Source: an uncultured Pseudoteredinibacter sp.
Lineage (GTDB): Bacteria > Pseudomonadota > Gammaproteobacteria > Pseudomonadales > Cellvibrionaceae
Direction: 5' to 3'
DNA length: 64,000 nucleotides
Assembly (NCBI RefSeq): GCF_947502065.1
Contig: NZ_CANMYE010000003.1
Coordinates: 310,001-374,000, forward strand
In this document: positions 17,316 through 25,720 of the stretch, piece after piece
Position numbering within the stretch: position 1 is the stretch's first letter
How the letters are laid out: each line of letters opens with the position of its first letter
Notes under the pieces: model-generated
Database searches by the model: none
Seen by the model: only the letters and a program-made list of their open reading frames with translations
What the model was told of the DNA's origin: nothing
Translations under genes and position numbers: made by a program

Positions 17316-18713
17316 ATGCCTGCGATATATTCGAGCATTGATACAGGGCCAAAGCCTGCAACCATGGAAGCGACAGCCAACTCTAAGCGCCCCTCTATTC
17401 TCGGCCTCGCTCTGCCGAGTATTTCTTTATTTTTGATATTTAATCTGGTTAATCTTGCCGTAATAAAAATTGTGGCCACCTTAGGCACGGCTGAAGTGGC
17501 CGCTGTTACCACAGGCTCGAGAATCTTCTTTATTGTTTATGCTGGCATTATGGGCTTAAGTGCTGGTGCGACGGCATTAATCGCCCATGCTTGGGGTGCG
17601 GGTGACCCCAAAGAAGCGGCGCTACAAGCCAGCCTTAGTGTAAAGCTCGGCATCGCACTAAGTATTGTAGCCAGCGCCCTGTTTATGTGGCTGGTGCCTT
17701 ATTTAGCCGATGTGTTTCAACTACAAGGCGAAGCTAAGCAAGCAACCATTGATTATGTGCGCTTCTCCAGCGCCTTCAATGCAAACTTTGCGATTATCGT
17801 TTTAATTACCTCGGCACTGCGAGCTACCGGCGATGGTTGGGTACCGCTTTATATCACTGCGGTTTGCAATGCGCTATTCCTACCGCTTTGTGCGGCCCTT
17901 ACCTTTGGTTGGCCTTTGCTGAATATTCCGGAATTAGGCATTCGTGGCACGGCACTGGGTGGTGGCATTGCTTATGTATTGGGCAGCATTTTAACTTGGC
18001 TGCTGTGGCGCCGACACTGCCTGCAACTGCCCTACCTATCGAGCAGCATTAAAAATGATTGGTTAGCCGTAAAGAAGCTTTGGCACATCTCTTATCCGGC
18101 AATCGCCGAGCAGCTAGTGATTCAAATCGCCCTATTTTTATTTTTAACCGTAGTCGCAACTTATAGCACCGAAGCCTTTGCAGCATACGGCGTTGGTCTA
18201 GGAATCTTATCCATCACCATCGTGATTGGTGCCGGCTTTGGTGTGGCCGCCTCAGCCTTAGTCGGGCAGGAATTAGGCGCAGGTAACCCAGAGCTAGCCA
18301 TTGGCATAGGTTATCGCACCTTGTTTTGGGCCGTATTAACCATGACCCTAATGGGCGGACTTACCATTTACTACGCCACAGCGCTAGCCAGCTTTATGGT
18401 GAATGATCCTGAAGTTATACGTTTAACGGCTGTATTTTTATTAATGCTAGGCATCTCTCAGCCCTTAATGGCGGTAGATTTTGCTCTGGGCGGCGCCCTG
18501 CGCGGTGCGGGTGATACACGCTTCCCATTGCTTTCAACTTTCTGTGGCTTTTTGCTGACCCGCATGGCCGTAGCCCTAGTATTTAAAATGCTAGGCCTCT
18601 CGGTGGAATGGATATTTGGCGCTTTGATTGCAGATTATATTGTAAAAGCCATTTTGATTTTCTATCGCTTTTACTCAAAGGTTTGGCTCAGGCCTCACCT
18701 TCCCAGCTCTTAA
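17316..18713 (+). CDS. MATE-family multidrug/toxin efflux transporter
   Basis: 465 residues with about twelve transmembrane helices. MATE hallmarks: ALPSISLFLIFNLVNLAVI, GLSAGATALIAHAWGAGDPKEA in the first half and GFGVAASALVGQELGAGNPE in the second. Exchanges Na+ or H+ for cationic drugs in the inner membrane. A second ATG at 17364 is a possible start closer to the conserved region; neither has a strong ribosome binding site. 98 bp after the EamA gene, so cotranscription is possible. Confidence 0.92.
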   Translation: MPAIYSSIDTGPKPATMEATANSKRPSILGLALPSISLFLIFNLVNLAVIKIVATLGTAEVAAVTTGSRIFFIVYAGIMGLSAGATALIAHAWGAGDPKEAALQASLSVKLGIALSIVASALFMWLVPYLADVFQLQGEAKQATIDYVRFSSAFNANFAIIVLITSALRATGDGWVPLYITAVCNALFLPLCAALTFGWPLLNIPELGIRGTALGGGIAYVLGSILTWLLWRRHCLQLPYLSSSIKNDWLAVKKLWHISYPAIAEQLVIQIALFLFLTVVATYSTEAFAAYGVGLGILSITIVIGAGFGVAASALVGQELGAGNPELAIGIGYRTLFWAVLTMTLMGGLTIYYATALASFMVNDPEVIRLTAVFLLMLGISQPLMAVDFALGGALRGAGDTRFPLLSTFCGFLLTRMAVALVFKMLGLSVEWIFGALIADYIVKAILIFYRFYSKVWLRPHLPSS

Positions 18714-19340
18714 ATTCGCTTAACGCTTTAGTGATATATCTCTGGCAATGCCAAACGTTTAACCGCCGGATTTTATAGCAATCATCATGACATGCTTTTC
18801 TGGAAACTGATCCAACTCTAAATGTTTAGGCTGCATATTGTTTTCCAAAAGCACTTGAATATTTTTATTAATACCTACCGAGCTGTAATAGAAGTCATCA
18901 TCACGCCAACGATCATAATGATCACCTTCGGCATCCCCAAAGGTATAAAACAATACTCCACCGCTTTTGAGAATGCTCGTTAGCTTTTTCAAAACTGGAA
19001 CCTGTTGGTCGAGGGGTAAATGAAACAGGCTATCCCAGGCCAGTATAAAGTCATACTGTTTACTCGTCTGCCAGTGACAAATATCTTCACAGTAAAAATT
19101 ACCACTAGGGTGTGCTTGCCGAGCCAGGTCGATCATTTTAGGGGAGACATCCACGCCATCCACACTAAAACCCGAAGCCAACAAACGATTGATAAATCGC
19201 CCACCTGCACCACAGCCAACATCTAAGGCCTGGCCCTCTTGCTTAGTAAACCTTAGCGCTTGCTCAAACTGGTGAATGCCATATTGCGAATCACGATGTT
19301 GCTGCTGCCACCAACTGGCGATTTTATCGTATTTCTGGGC

Positions 19341-19629
19341 AAGTTCTTAGGGCCTGTTAACACTAATTCGGCCATCACTGCCGAACTTATTTCATCGATT
19401 CGGCTAGGCAGGGTGAGCGTATTGTGGTCATTCCACTATAGCGAGCACTAACACAGCCGAGCGATGAAATAAGTCGGCCTTTATGCCCTTTGGGTACGAA
19501 GGGTTAGGCTAAAATCGCCTTACTCGGTGTTGCTCGTTGCTTATTTGGAGCGACCAAACTACGCGCCTCGCGCCGTGATTAAGGCGATTTTAGCGCTAAC
19601 AGTGATGGCCGAATTAGTGTTAACAGGCC
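19341..19629. mobile_element. MITE-like non-autonomous element with 31-bp perfect terminal inverted repeats
   Basis: Terminal repeats 19350-19380 and 19600-19630 are exact inverse copies. The interior is almost wholly palindromic: hairpin A (19381-19405 with 19455-19477) and hairpin B (19504-19522 with 19580-19600). There is no coding capacity. Flanking CTGGGC at 19335-19340 and 19630-19635 looks like a 6-bp target duplication, leaving a 9-bp tail (AAGTTCTTA) outside the left repeat. The in-frame repair of the host gene on excision supports a recent insertion. Confidence 0.85.
19350..19380 (+). repeat. Left terminal inverted repeat of the MITE-like element
   Basis: Begins GGGCCTGTTAACAC and ends GCCATCACTG; 31 of 31 positions match the right end in inverse orientation. 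Confidence 0.9.
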
Positions 19630-19630
19630 C
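19600..19630 (-). repeat. Right terminal inverted repeat of the MITE-like element
   Basis: Exact inverse copy of the left repeat, ending GTTAACAGGCCC. The last C is shared with the flanking CTGGGC repeat. Confidence 0.9.
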
Positions 19631-19700
19631 TGGGCTGCATAATAGCGCTCCCCTTTACTGTGTGGTTTTTGGAAAACGCTATTAGGCATGATAGAAAAGA

Positions 19701-21188
19701 TTATTTTTTAACGCGGTAGTCTAGTGGCGGCTTACGATCACCGAGCAAGGCTTTATATTCGAAGTTTTTGCCTCGGCGCTCTTCAAATTCTGCTTTCGCT
19801 GCCTTAATAACTTCAGGCTGCTGATAGAGATCGATCATAGTCGTCGCCATCGTCTTGGCAGCCAGCAACATGCCCTTATGGCCAATACTGGTACCACCAG
19901 CAGCAACCGCCTGCCAACTATGGGCCGAAGTGCCAGGCACCCAAGTCGCGGTACGCAAACCAACGGTTGGCACTACCCAACTGACATCACCTACATCGGT
20001 TGAACCACCAGATGAATTAATGGCTTTGCTGAAGGGGTATATTTTGGCTTCGTCACCCTTGGCCTTTTCACCACGCTCGCCCAAACTGATACGTATTTTA
20101 TCGGCAAACTTTTGCTCTGCAGGGCTATAGCTAAAACCACCAAACTGCGCCAAGCTATTGTGCATTAACTCAGCCAAGGCCACATTAGGTAAAACACTGT
20201 GGTTGCCATGGATAACTTCCCATTCCACCTTAGTTCCCGTCCCCATGGCCGCGGCTTTAGCAATATCTTCTACACGCTCCCAAATAGGCACTAGGGTTTC
20301 TGCTGCAGGGCTGCGCACATAATAAAAAACTTCAGCGAACTCAGGCACCACATTAGGCGCTTCACCACCGTTGGTAATCACATAGTGAATACGCGCATCG
20401 CTAGGAATATGCTCACGCATCATATTCACCATCATGTTCATGGCCTCTACGCCATCCAAAGCCGAGCGGCCATATTGCGGAGCCGCCGAAGCATGAGAGG
20501 CGATACCATGAAAGCGAAATTTAGCGGATTTATTGGCTAAAGAAGTACCCACAGGGGCGATGTTTTTATTGGCAGGGTGCCAGTGCAACATAATATCGAC
20601 ATCGTCGAACAAGCCTTCGCGTACCATATAGACTTTGCCTGATCCGCCTTCTTCAGCTGGCGTGCCGTATAAACGAATCTGGCCCGCCACCTTGTTTTTT
20701 TTCAGCCATTCTTTCACCGCGATCGCCGCAGTTAACGAGCCGGCACCAAAAAGGTGATGGCCACAAGCATGGCCCGAATTCATGCCAGGCTCGGCCATTT
20801 TTTCAGGCTTTGCAGCCTGACTAAAACCCGGTAAGGCATCCATTTCAGCCAATATGGCAATTACGGGCCCGCCTTTACCGTAGCTGGCCACAAAGGCAGT
20901 TTCTGTACCCGCAAGCCCGGCTTTAACCTTAAAACCTGCCTGCTTAAGCAGCTCTTGCATCTCTACTGAGCTTTTATGCTCCTGATAGCCCATTTCAGCC
21001 AAGGACCACAGTTTATCGGCTAAAGCCGTTGCCTGCTTAGCCTGCTTGTTTACCGAGGCTTCTACAAAGCTGGCATTTTCACCTTTGGCGATGGTGTTGG
21101 CAGCACCGGCCTGTAAGCCTGCCGGTAGTGCAATGGCAGCCAAGCCACCCAACGCGGCAATAGATAGCTGCTTAAAGGATTTTTTCAT
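19701..21188 (-). CDS. Exported M20 amidohydrolase, AbgB-like
   Basis: 495 residues. Signal peptide MKKSFKQLSIAALGGLAAIALPAGLQAGA. M20 features of the AbgB (p-aminobenzoyl-glutamate hydrolase subunit B) group: LWSLAEMGYQEHKSS, ILAEMDALPG, GHACGHHLFGAGS, YGTPAEEGGSGKVYM, the dimerisation segment ASHASAAPQYGRSALDG, and SSGGSTDVGDVSWVVPT. It likely cleaves an N-acyl amino acid in the periplasm using a di-metal centre. The split methyltransferase follows 11 bp later on the same strand. True AbgB acts with AbgA, which is absent here, so the substrate is open. Confidence 0.9.
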   Translation of the reverse strand: MKKSFKQLSIAALGGLAAIALPAGLQAGAANTIAKGENASFVEASVNKQAKQATALADKLWSLAEMGYQEHKSSVEMQELLKQAGFKVKAGLAGTETAFVASYGKGGPVIAILAEMDALPGFSQAAKPEKMAEPGMNSGHACGHHLFGAGSLTAAIAVKEWLKKNKVAGQIRLYGTPAEEGGSGKVYMVREGLFDDVDIMLHWHPANKNIAPVGTSLANKSAKFRFHGIASHASAAPQYGRSALDGVEAMNMMVNMMREHIPSDARIHYVITNGGEAPNVVPEFAEVFYYVRSPAAETLVPIWERVEDIAKAAAMGTGTKVEWEVIHGNHSVLPNVALAELMHNSLAQFGGFSYSPAEQKFADKIRISLGERGEKAKGDEAKIYPFSKAINSSGGSTDVGDVSWVVPTVGLRTATWVPGTSAHSWQAVAAGGTSIGHKGMLLAAKTMATTMIDLYQQPEVIKAAKAEFEERRGKNFEYKALLGDRKPPLDYRVKK

Positions 21189-21529
21189 GCGGATACATTC
21201 CTTATTGATTTATTTTTCATCTGGACCTGATGAGCTGCAAGATTAGGCTAGGCTGTCTAAAAAAGCCCCAAATGTCCTTTTTAGACAGACTGCTTGATCC
21301 TTTTTACCCTTTGTTCGCTCAGCGGGAAGGCCTAGTATGATAGACAAAGAAATTATGTCGCTTAGCCGAGCCGAATACCAGTAGCGATTTCAAGACGATT
21401 CTCGGCCGCTATCCTGCTGAAACGACATAATTTAGAGCATACCCTATAATAAAGGCCTATTAGTCGATAGCCACGCGGTCGCCCGATGATTCAATATTCT
21501 TATTAAGCGGCACCGATTGAGAGAGTGAT
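21189..21529. other. Intergenic region between divergent AbgB-like and MBL genes
   Basis: No gene seen. It should hold both promoters. The only notable structure is the 84-bp inverted repeat at 21350-21433. Confidence 0.6.
21350..21433. repeat. 84-bp inverted-repeat structure
   Basis: Outer arms AAATTATGTCG (21350-21360) and CGACATAATTT (21423-21433) pair perfectly over 11 bp; inner GCCGAG pairs with CTCGGC. No T tract follows and no ORF lies inside. It could be a REP/MITE-like repeat, an RNA structure or a regulator site. Confidence 0.5.
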
Positions 21530-22555
21530 ATGAGTGAATTTAGCATTGATTACAGTGAGCTTGCCGTTCCGCAAGCCGGTGATTTAACGGAAGTGGCAAC
21601 TGGGGTGTACTGGATTAGAATGCCGGTTCCCTTCCACCCAAAACACATCAATGTTTATCTCTTACAAGATGCCAAAGGTTGGTATATCGTTGATACCGGC
21701 ATCGGCAGTGAAGAAACCAAGCAACTGTGGGAAAAAATTTGCGATCGCATGATGATCGAAAAACCACTGCTTGGGGTTATCGCGACTCACCTGCACCCCG
21801 ACCACCTTGGTTTAGCCGGCTGGTTGTGCGACAAATACCAGGCGAGCTTTTATATCACTCAGCGTGAATACCTAACAGCTCGCGCACTTTTTAAGGGCAA
21901 TAATCGCGAAAACAACTGGGAGCTCACACAGTTTTATCATCGCTGCGGTTTAAATACCGAGCAGATGGAAGATTTCATTAAAAATACCGGCAGTTTATCC
22001 AAAATTACCGCGCCACTACCCATCTGCTACGAACGTTTAGAAGAAGGGCAAGAGCTCAATATCGCCGGCCGTCGCTGGCAAATTATTATTGGTTACGGCC
22101 ACTCTCCAGAGCATGCCTGCTTGTATTGCCCTGAACTCAATATCTTATTATCAGGTGATCAAATATTACCTAAAATATCCCCCAATATTAGTGTGCAGTC
22201 CCTTGAGCCAAACCAATCACCCTTAAGTGAATACTTAATCTCGATGGAAAAGTTCTTCAAGCTACCAAAAGATTGCTTAGTGCTGCCATCCCATGGCGAC
22301 CCATTTTACGGTTTGCACAACCGTCTTAATCAACTAAAAGCTGGCCACAAGAAAGATCTCGATGGGCTATTAGAGGCTTGCGAAAAGCCGATTCGTGCAG
22401 TTGATAGTATTGATATTATTTATAAGCGCGAATTAAAAGGCATTCAGTTTCGCCTAGCTATGGGTGAGGCCCTCGCCCACCTTAACCATCTTTGGAAGCA
22501 AGGGTTAATCAAGCGCGATTTTGATGAAGATGGCTGCTATCGTTATCAAAAATAA
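21530..22555 (+). CDS. MBL-fold metallohydrolase with C-terminal winged-helix domain
   Basis: 341 residues. The zinc motif HxHxDH is THLHPDHLG; downstream metal ligands appear in GYGHSPEHACLY (His), LLSGDQIL (Asp) and LPSHGDPF (His). The C-terminal 70 residues (GLLEACEKPIRAVDSIDII ... GEALAHLNHLWKQGLIKRD) fit the winged-helix extension of LACTB2/BLACT-type hydrolases. Cytoplasmic, probably a thioester or lactone hydrolase. First gene of a tight plus-strand unit; GAGAGTGA precedes the ATG. Confidence 0.9.
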   Translation: MSEFSIDYSELAVPQAGDLTEVATGVYWIRMPVPFHPKHINVYLLQDAKGWYIVDTGIGSEETKQLWEKICDRMMIEKPLLGVIATHLHPDHLGLAGWLCDKYQASFYITQREYLTARALFKGNNRENNWELTQFYHRCGLNTEQMEDFIKNTGSLSKITAPLPICYERLEEGQELNIAGRRWQIIIGYGHSPEHACLYCPELNILLSGDQILPKISPNISVQSLEPNQSPLSEYLISMEKFFKLPKDCLVLPSHGDPFYGLHNRLNQLKAGHKKDLDGLLEACEKPIRAVDSIDIIYKRELKGIQFRLAMGEALAHLNHLWKQGLIKRDFDEDGCYRYQK

Positions 22556-22572
22556 GACTCTTTAGAACACAG

Positions 22573-23391
22573 ATGGACCCGATGGAGACTTTATCCGCGA
22601 GCCCAAAGAATAGTTATTATATTGAGTTCGCTCTTAGCAAAGCGCGCTTTAAGCACGTGCAGAGACTAGTGTTTTTCAATGATGATGGCTCGCTACAAAA
22701 AACTAGCGGGCAAGTCTTTTCCAATCATATGTCTCAGTTGTTCTTTTTCATAGAACCCTGTGAAAAAGAAGTAAAGGTTAGACCACATTTGAAGACCGGG
22801 AATTTGTTCAGTAAAAAACGAGCGACCATATCCCCTCTATGCCTATTCGGCATCCACTTTTACAACCCGGGTTTGAGCCTGCACGACATTCTAAACTGGG
22901 AAGAAACCCAGGGCCTGATAAACTATATATCCGCACGACACCCTCTAAAACCGAACTGCCCAAAAGACATAGCTGCTTTTGCGCCCCTATTAGATCGCAT
23001 CGAAAATCGTGCAAACGACTATTATAGTGAAAGGCAGCAACAGCTGCTCAACAGCAACAACAGCCTTGAGCAGTATTCGAATGTCGAGTCTATTGCCGAA
23101 CAAATGCATATGCACCCACGCACTTTGCAACGCCTTTGTAAAAGCACCTTAGGTTTTAGCCCTAAGCAGTGGCTATTGCAACTTAGGCGTGAATACAGTC
23201 TAAAAAACGGTCTAATAGACTGTCATTTATCACGCAGTTACTATAGCGACCAGGCCCACCAGATTAGAGAATTCAAACAATTTACTAAGCTGACACCCGG
23301 GCAATTCAGGAAAAGCTGGCAACAAAAAACTGTCCGATTTATTCAATCCCCTCACCCCATTGCCGATTTAGGATTGCTGCTCCACCACTAG
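22573..23391 (+). CDS. AraC-family transcriptional regulator
   Basis: 272 residues. The C-terminal AraC DNA-binding domain is partly conserved: YSNVESIAEQMHMHPRTLQRLCKSTLGFSPKQWLLQLR for the first HTH and QAHQIREFKQFTKLTPGQFRKSW for the second. The N-terminal part (FSNHMSQLFFFIEPCEKEVKVRPHL, FGIHFYNPG) matches the DUF6597-like sensor of AraC proteins. 17 bp after the MBL gene and 12 bp before the thioesterase gene, so it probably regulates its own operon. Confidence 0.88.
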   Translation: MDPMETLSASPKNSYYIEFALSKARFKHVQRLVFFNDDGSLQKTSGQVFSNHMSQLFFFIEPCEKEVKVRPHLKTGNLFSKKRATISPLCLFGIHFYNPGLSLHDILNWEETQGLINYISARHPLKPNCPKDIAAFAPLLDRIENRANDYYSERQQQLLNSNNSLEQYSNVESIAEQMHMHPRTLQRLCKSTLGFSPKQWLLQLRREYSLKNGLIDCHLSRSYYSDQAHQIREFKQFTKLTPGQFRKSWQQKTVRFIQSPHPIADLGLLLHH

Positions 23392-23403
23392 AGAGCAGCG
23401 ACC

Positions 23404-23859
23404 ATGTCTACAGAAATAAGCTCGACAAATTCGAACTTCGAGCGTTTACGAGCCAGCTTTAATCAGCAAAATGCGATGAAAACACTGGGGATCGGCATCG
23501 AATCCGTTAGCAGCGGGCACATAGAACTACACATGCCATATCAGCCAAGCTTATGCCAGCAACACGGATTTATTCACGCTGGTATAACGACCGCGGCGCT
23601 AGACAGCGCCTGCGGCTACGCGGCTTTTACTCAAATGCCAGAGGGAAGTGGCATCCTCACCGTGGAATTTAAAACCACACTATTAGCTCCCGCTAAGGGG
23701 GAGTATTTCATTTATCGAGGCGAGTTAATCCGAGCCGGACGCCAACTGTATTTTAGCCAGGCCAAAGCCTTCGCTATTCACGAAGGGAAAGAAAGCTGTA
23801 TTGCAACAATGAGTGCAACGCTAATGTGCATACAGGGCAGAGAAGAAATTAAAAACTAA
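23404..23859 (+). CDS. PaaI-family hotdog-fold thioesterase
   Basis: 151 residues. The hotdog core is visible (IELHMPYQPSLCQQHGFIHAGITTAALDSACGYAAF, ILTVEFKTTLLAPAKGEYFIYRGELIRAGR). The QHGFIHAG segment holds the active-site region of PaaI/YigI-type acyl-CoA thioesterases. Cytoplasmic. It sits between the AraC gene and a SnoaL-like gene, 13 bp after the stop of the former's ORF and 13 bp before the latter. Confidence 0.92.
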   Translation: MSTEISSTNSNFERLRASFNQQNAMKTLGIGIESVSSGHIELHMPYQPSLCQQHGFIHAGITTAALDSACGYAAFTQMPEGSGILTVEFKTTLLAPAKGEYFIYRGELIRAGRQLYFSQAKAFAIHEGKESCIATMSATLMCIQGREEIKN

Positions 23860-23872
23860 ATAGGTGATTAAC

Positions 23873-24292
23873 ATGCAATTTTCAGGATTCAGCGAAGAAC
23901 AGGCCAGGGATTTCGCCGCGAAATGGCACCCCGCCTGGACAGGAAACCAACCGGAGTTACTTCTCAGCTTTTACAGCGAAGACGCTATTTATATGGATGG
24001 AGGTCTAATTAAGCCTCTTAAGGGGCACGAAGAAATTAGGCCTCACTTTGAAAAACTCTTAAGCCAAAACCCAAACTGGGTATGGCGACAACGCTACGCG
24101 ATCCCCATGCAGGATGGATTTGTGAACCATTGGCATGTCAGCGCACCCGTCGGCGATAAAACCGTGGAAATTGACGGAGTTTGTCTTGTGCACCTGCGTG
24201 ATGGAAAAATCTACCGCAATGAAGTCTATTTTGACCGTCACGAATTGATCAGCGAGATTCTAAGTTACCAATCGAGCGTAACACTAAGCTAA
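23873..24292 (+). CDS. SnoaL-like (NTF2-fold) protein
   Basis: 139 residues from ATG at 23873 (AGGTGAT just upstream; a GTG at 23864 is the open-frame limit). NTF2/SnoaL-like pattern: ARDFAAKWHPAWTGNQPELLLSFYSEDAIYMDGGL, KGHEEIRPHFEKLL, and C-terminal VCLVHLRDGKIYRNEVYFDRHEL. These small cone-shaped proteins include ketosteroid-isomerase-like enzymes and binding proteins. Last gene of the four-gene unit. Confidence 0.85.
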   Translation: MQFSGFSEEQARDFAAKWHPAWTGNQPELLLSFYSEDAIYMDGGLIKPLKGHEEIRPHFEKLLSQNPNWVWRQRYAIPMQDGFVNHWHVSAPVGDKTVEIDGVCLVHLRDGKIYRNEVYFDRHELISEILSYQSSVTLS

Positions 24293-24791
24293 GCACCCAG
24301 ATACATTAAAATGTTGAGCCCATACTACTAACTGGGCTCATGCAAACCATAGATCGAGACTAAGCGCTCACTATAGCCGTGCACAAGCAGGATGATATTT
24401 TGACATGTATCATGTATTACCTTCTCTAACGAAGAAAATAACTTTTCAACACTCGATGTGTTATTGACACAATTGATAACGGAGATATTGGCAAATGTAT
24501 TGAGCCCGTTATTATAGACTCAAGGTGAGTAACAACTCGCAGCCAGCCCTTGGAGTGTTAATAATCACCTCAAGAAATTTATGAGAAAGCCGGGATAAAT
24601 ACTAGAATACAGCTTAGCCAGCTAGCAAACTACCCTGTTTAATCAGGGTAGCCAAAATCGCCTTCAAATAGCAATACTCCAAATATATAGACTCAAACCT
24701 AATCTGATAATTCGGCTGTTAGGGATTTGACTCTATCGTTCAGTCTCTTGTTAAAATTAAGCCCGGCACCCTCCGCTACACCCAATGGAGA
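24293..24791. other. Gene-free region between convergent units
   Basis: No coding signal on either strand. It has a perfect 8-bp hairpin TGAGCCCA / TGGGCTCA at 24315-24340 just after the SnoaL-like gene, and CTACCCTG / CAGGGTAG at 24630-24651, which on the minus strand runs into TTTGC and may be a weak terminator for the MBL gene. Confidence 0.5.
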
Positions 24792-25652
24792 CTATTCTGC
24801 CATCTCTTCGGCTAGTTTTTTGGAGCCACGAGATGCAAGCAACCCAAGAAATTCTTGAAAACCCTTTGCATCTATATACGGGTTTTTGTCATGGCCAACC
24901 CCACTTTTCCTTTCAAAAAGCTGATTCATCCGTGGGTGACTTGCTAGGTTAACTTCAATGACTGGCTCAATCTGAGACAACTTTTTAATTCGTTGCACGC
25001 TTTCAACATAGCTCTTGGCAAGCTCAAGACCTTTAAAATTTGTACCATTTCCACCTACAACAAAGGCTCGATGCTTTTTGCCATTGTCTTTCACCTGGAA
25101 GTCTATAGATAAGCCACCTAATGTGTGCCCTGGGGTTAAATAGAGTTTAAATTTAGTGTTGCCTACTGTTAATTCGTCACCATCGTTGACAAAATTTTCG
25201 ACTTTGGGGGCGACAAATAGGCTTTTCCCTTTACTTTCCTGTGCTTCCTTGGCTGTTAGGTCAAGAGCATCAGAAGACATTATTACTTCGGCACCAAACT
25301 TACTTTGAAGGTAGGCGGCATTACCAACGTGATCTGAATGTCCATGAGTAATTATTATGTATTTAAGGTTTTGAGGAGCAAAGCCCAAGCTTTTTATACT
25401 ACCTGGAATCCAACGCCCATAAGGACTTTCCAAAGTATCTATAAGAACAAGGCCCCCTGATGTATCGATTAGATACGAAGACACCCATTTATCCCCGACG
25501 TAATACACATTATCAAACATCTGAAATGGCTCGATAAACCCATTTGCATCTGTTCTATCTGGAACATCCCCCTCTTTGCCGGCCGCACTTAATGCAATGA
25601 ATAATATCGATAAGGCTAAGATTACGATCTTCACAATTTTTATACTGCTCAA
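24792..25652 (-). CDS. Exported MBL-fold hydrolase, subclass B3-like
   Basis: 286 residues. Signal peptide MSSIKIVKIVILALSILFIALSAAG. MBL zinc motifs are ITHGHSDHVG, LTPGHTLGG and a C-terminal NLASHPRMNQLFERK, an arrangement like subclass B3 metallo-beta-lactamases and their periplasmic relatives. Many such proteins in environmental bacteria are not beta-lactamases, so resistance should not be assumed. Monocistronic. Confidence 0.85.
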   Translation of the reverse strand: MSSIKIVKIVILALSILFIALSAAGKEGDVPDRTDANGFIEPFQMFDNVYYVGDKWVSSYLIDTSGGLVLIDTLESPYGRWIPGSIKSLGFAPQNLKYIIITHGHSDHVGNAAYLQSKFGAEVIMSSDALDLTAKEAQESKGKSLFVAPKVENFVNDGDELTVGNTKFKLYLTPGHTLGGLSIDFQVKDNGKKHRAFVVGGNGTNFKGLELAKSYVESVQRIKKLSQIEPVIEVNLASHPRMNQLFERKSGVGHDKNPYIDAKGFQEFLGLLASRGSKKLAEEMAE

Positions 25653-25720
25653 TTTTTTAGAAATAAGACTTCCATTGCACTCATTATGGCGATTGCCAGA
25701 TTGAGTGCTGATTTACAGCT

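Larger units (their letters stand above)
18759..19689 (-). pseudogene. SAM-dependent methyltransferase gene split by a MITE-like insertion
   Basis: The N-terminal 20 codons lie at 19689-19630 (MPNSVFQKPHSKGERYYAAQ) and the rest at 19334-18759, beginning KYDKIASWW. Removing 19341-19629 plus one copy of the flanking 6-bp repeat CTGGGC joins them in frame to a 211-residue class I methyltransferase with motif I (LDVGCGAGGRF), an acidic loop (VDGVDVSPKMIDLA) and motif IV-like FILAWDSLFHL. As it stands, an in-frame TAA from the insert precedes the C-terminal part, whose first usable start (TTG at 19184) is past motif I. It begins 11 bp after the upstream AbgB-like gene's stop, so the two were one operon. 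Confidence 0.85.

Noticed and set aside
24311..24340. Rho-independent terminator after the SnoaL-like gene
   Set aside because: The 8-bp hairpin lacks a following T tract, so it was left as an unexplained structure.
24792..25652. Possible carbapenemase (B3 metallo-beta-lactamase) gene
   Set aside because: The zinc motifs alone are shared by many non-lactamase periplasmic hydrolases in environmental bacteria; activity cannot be claimed from the sequence.
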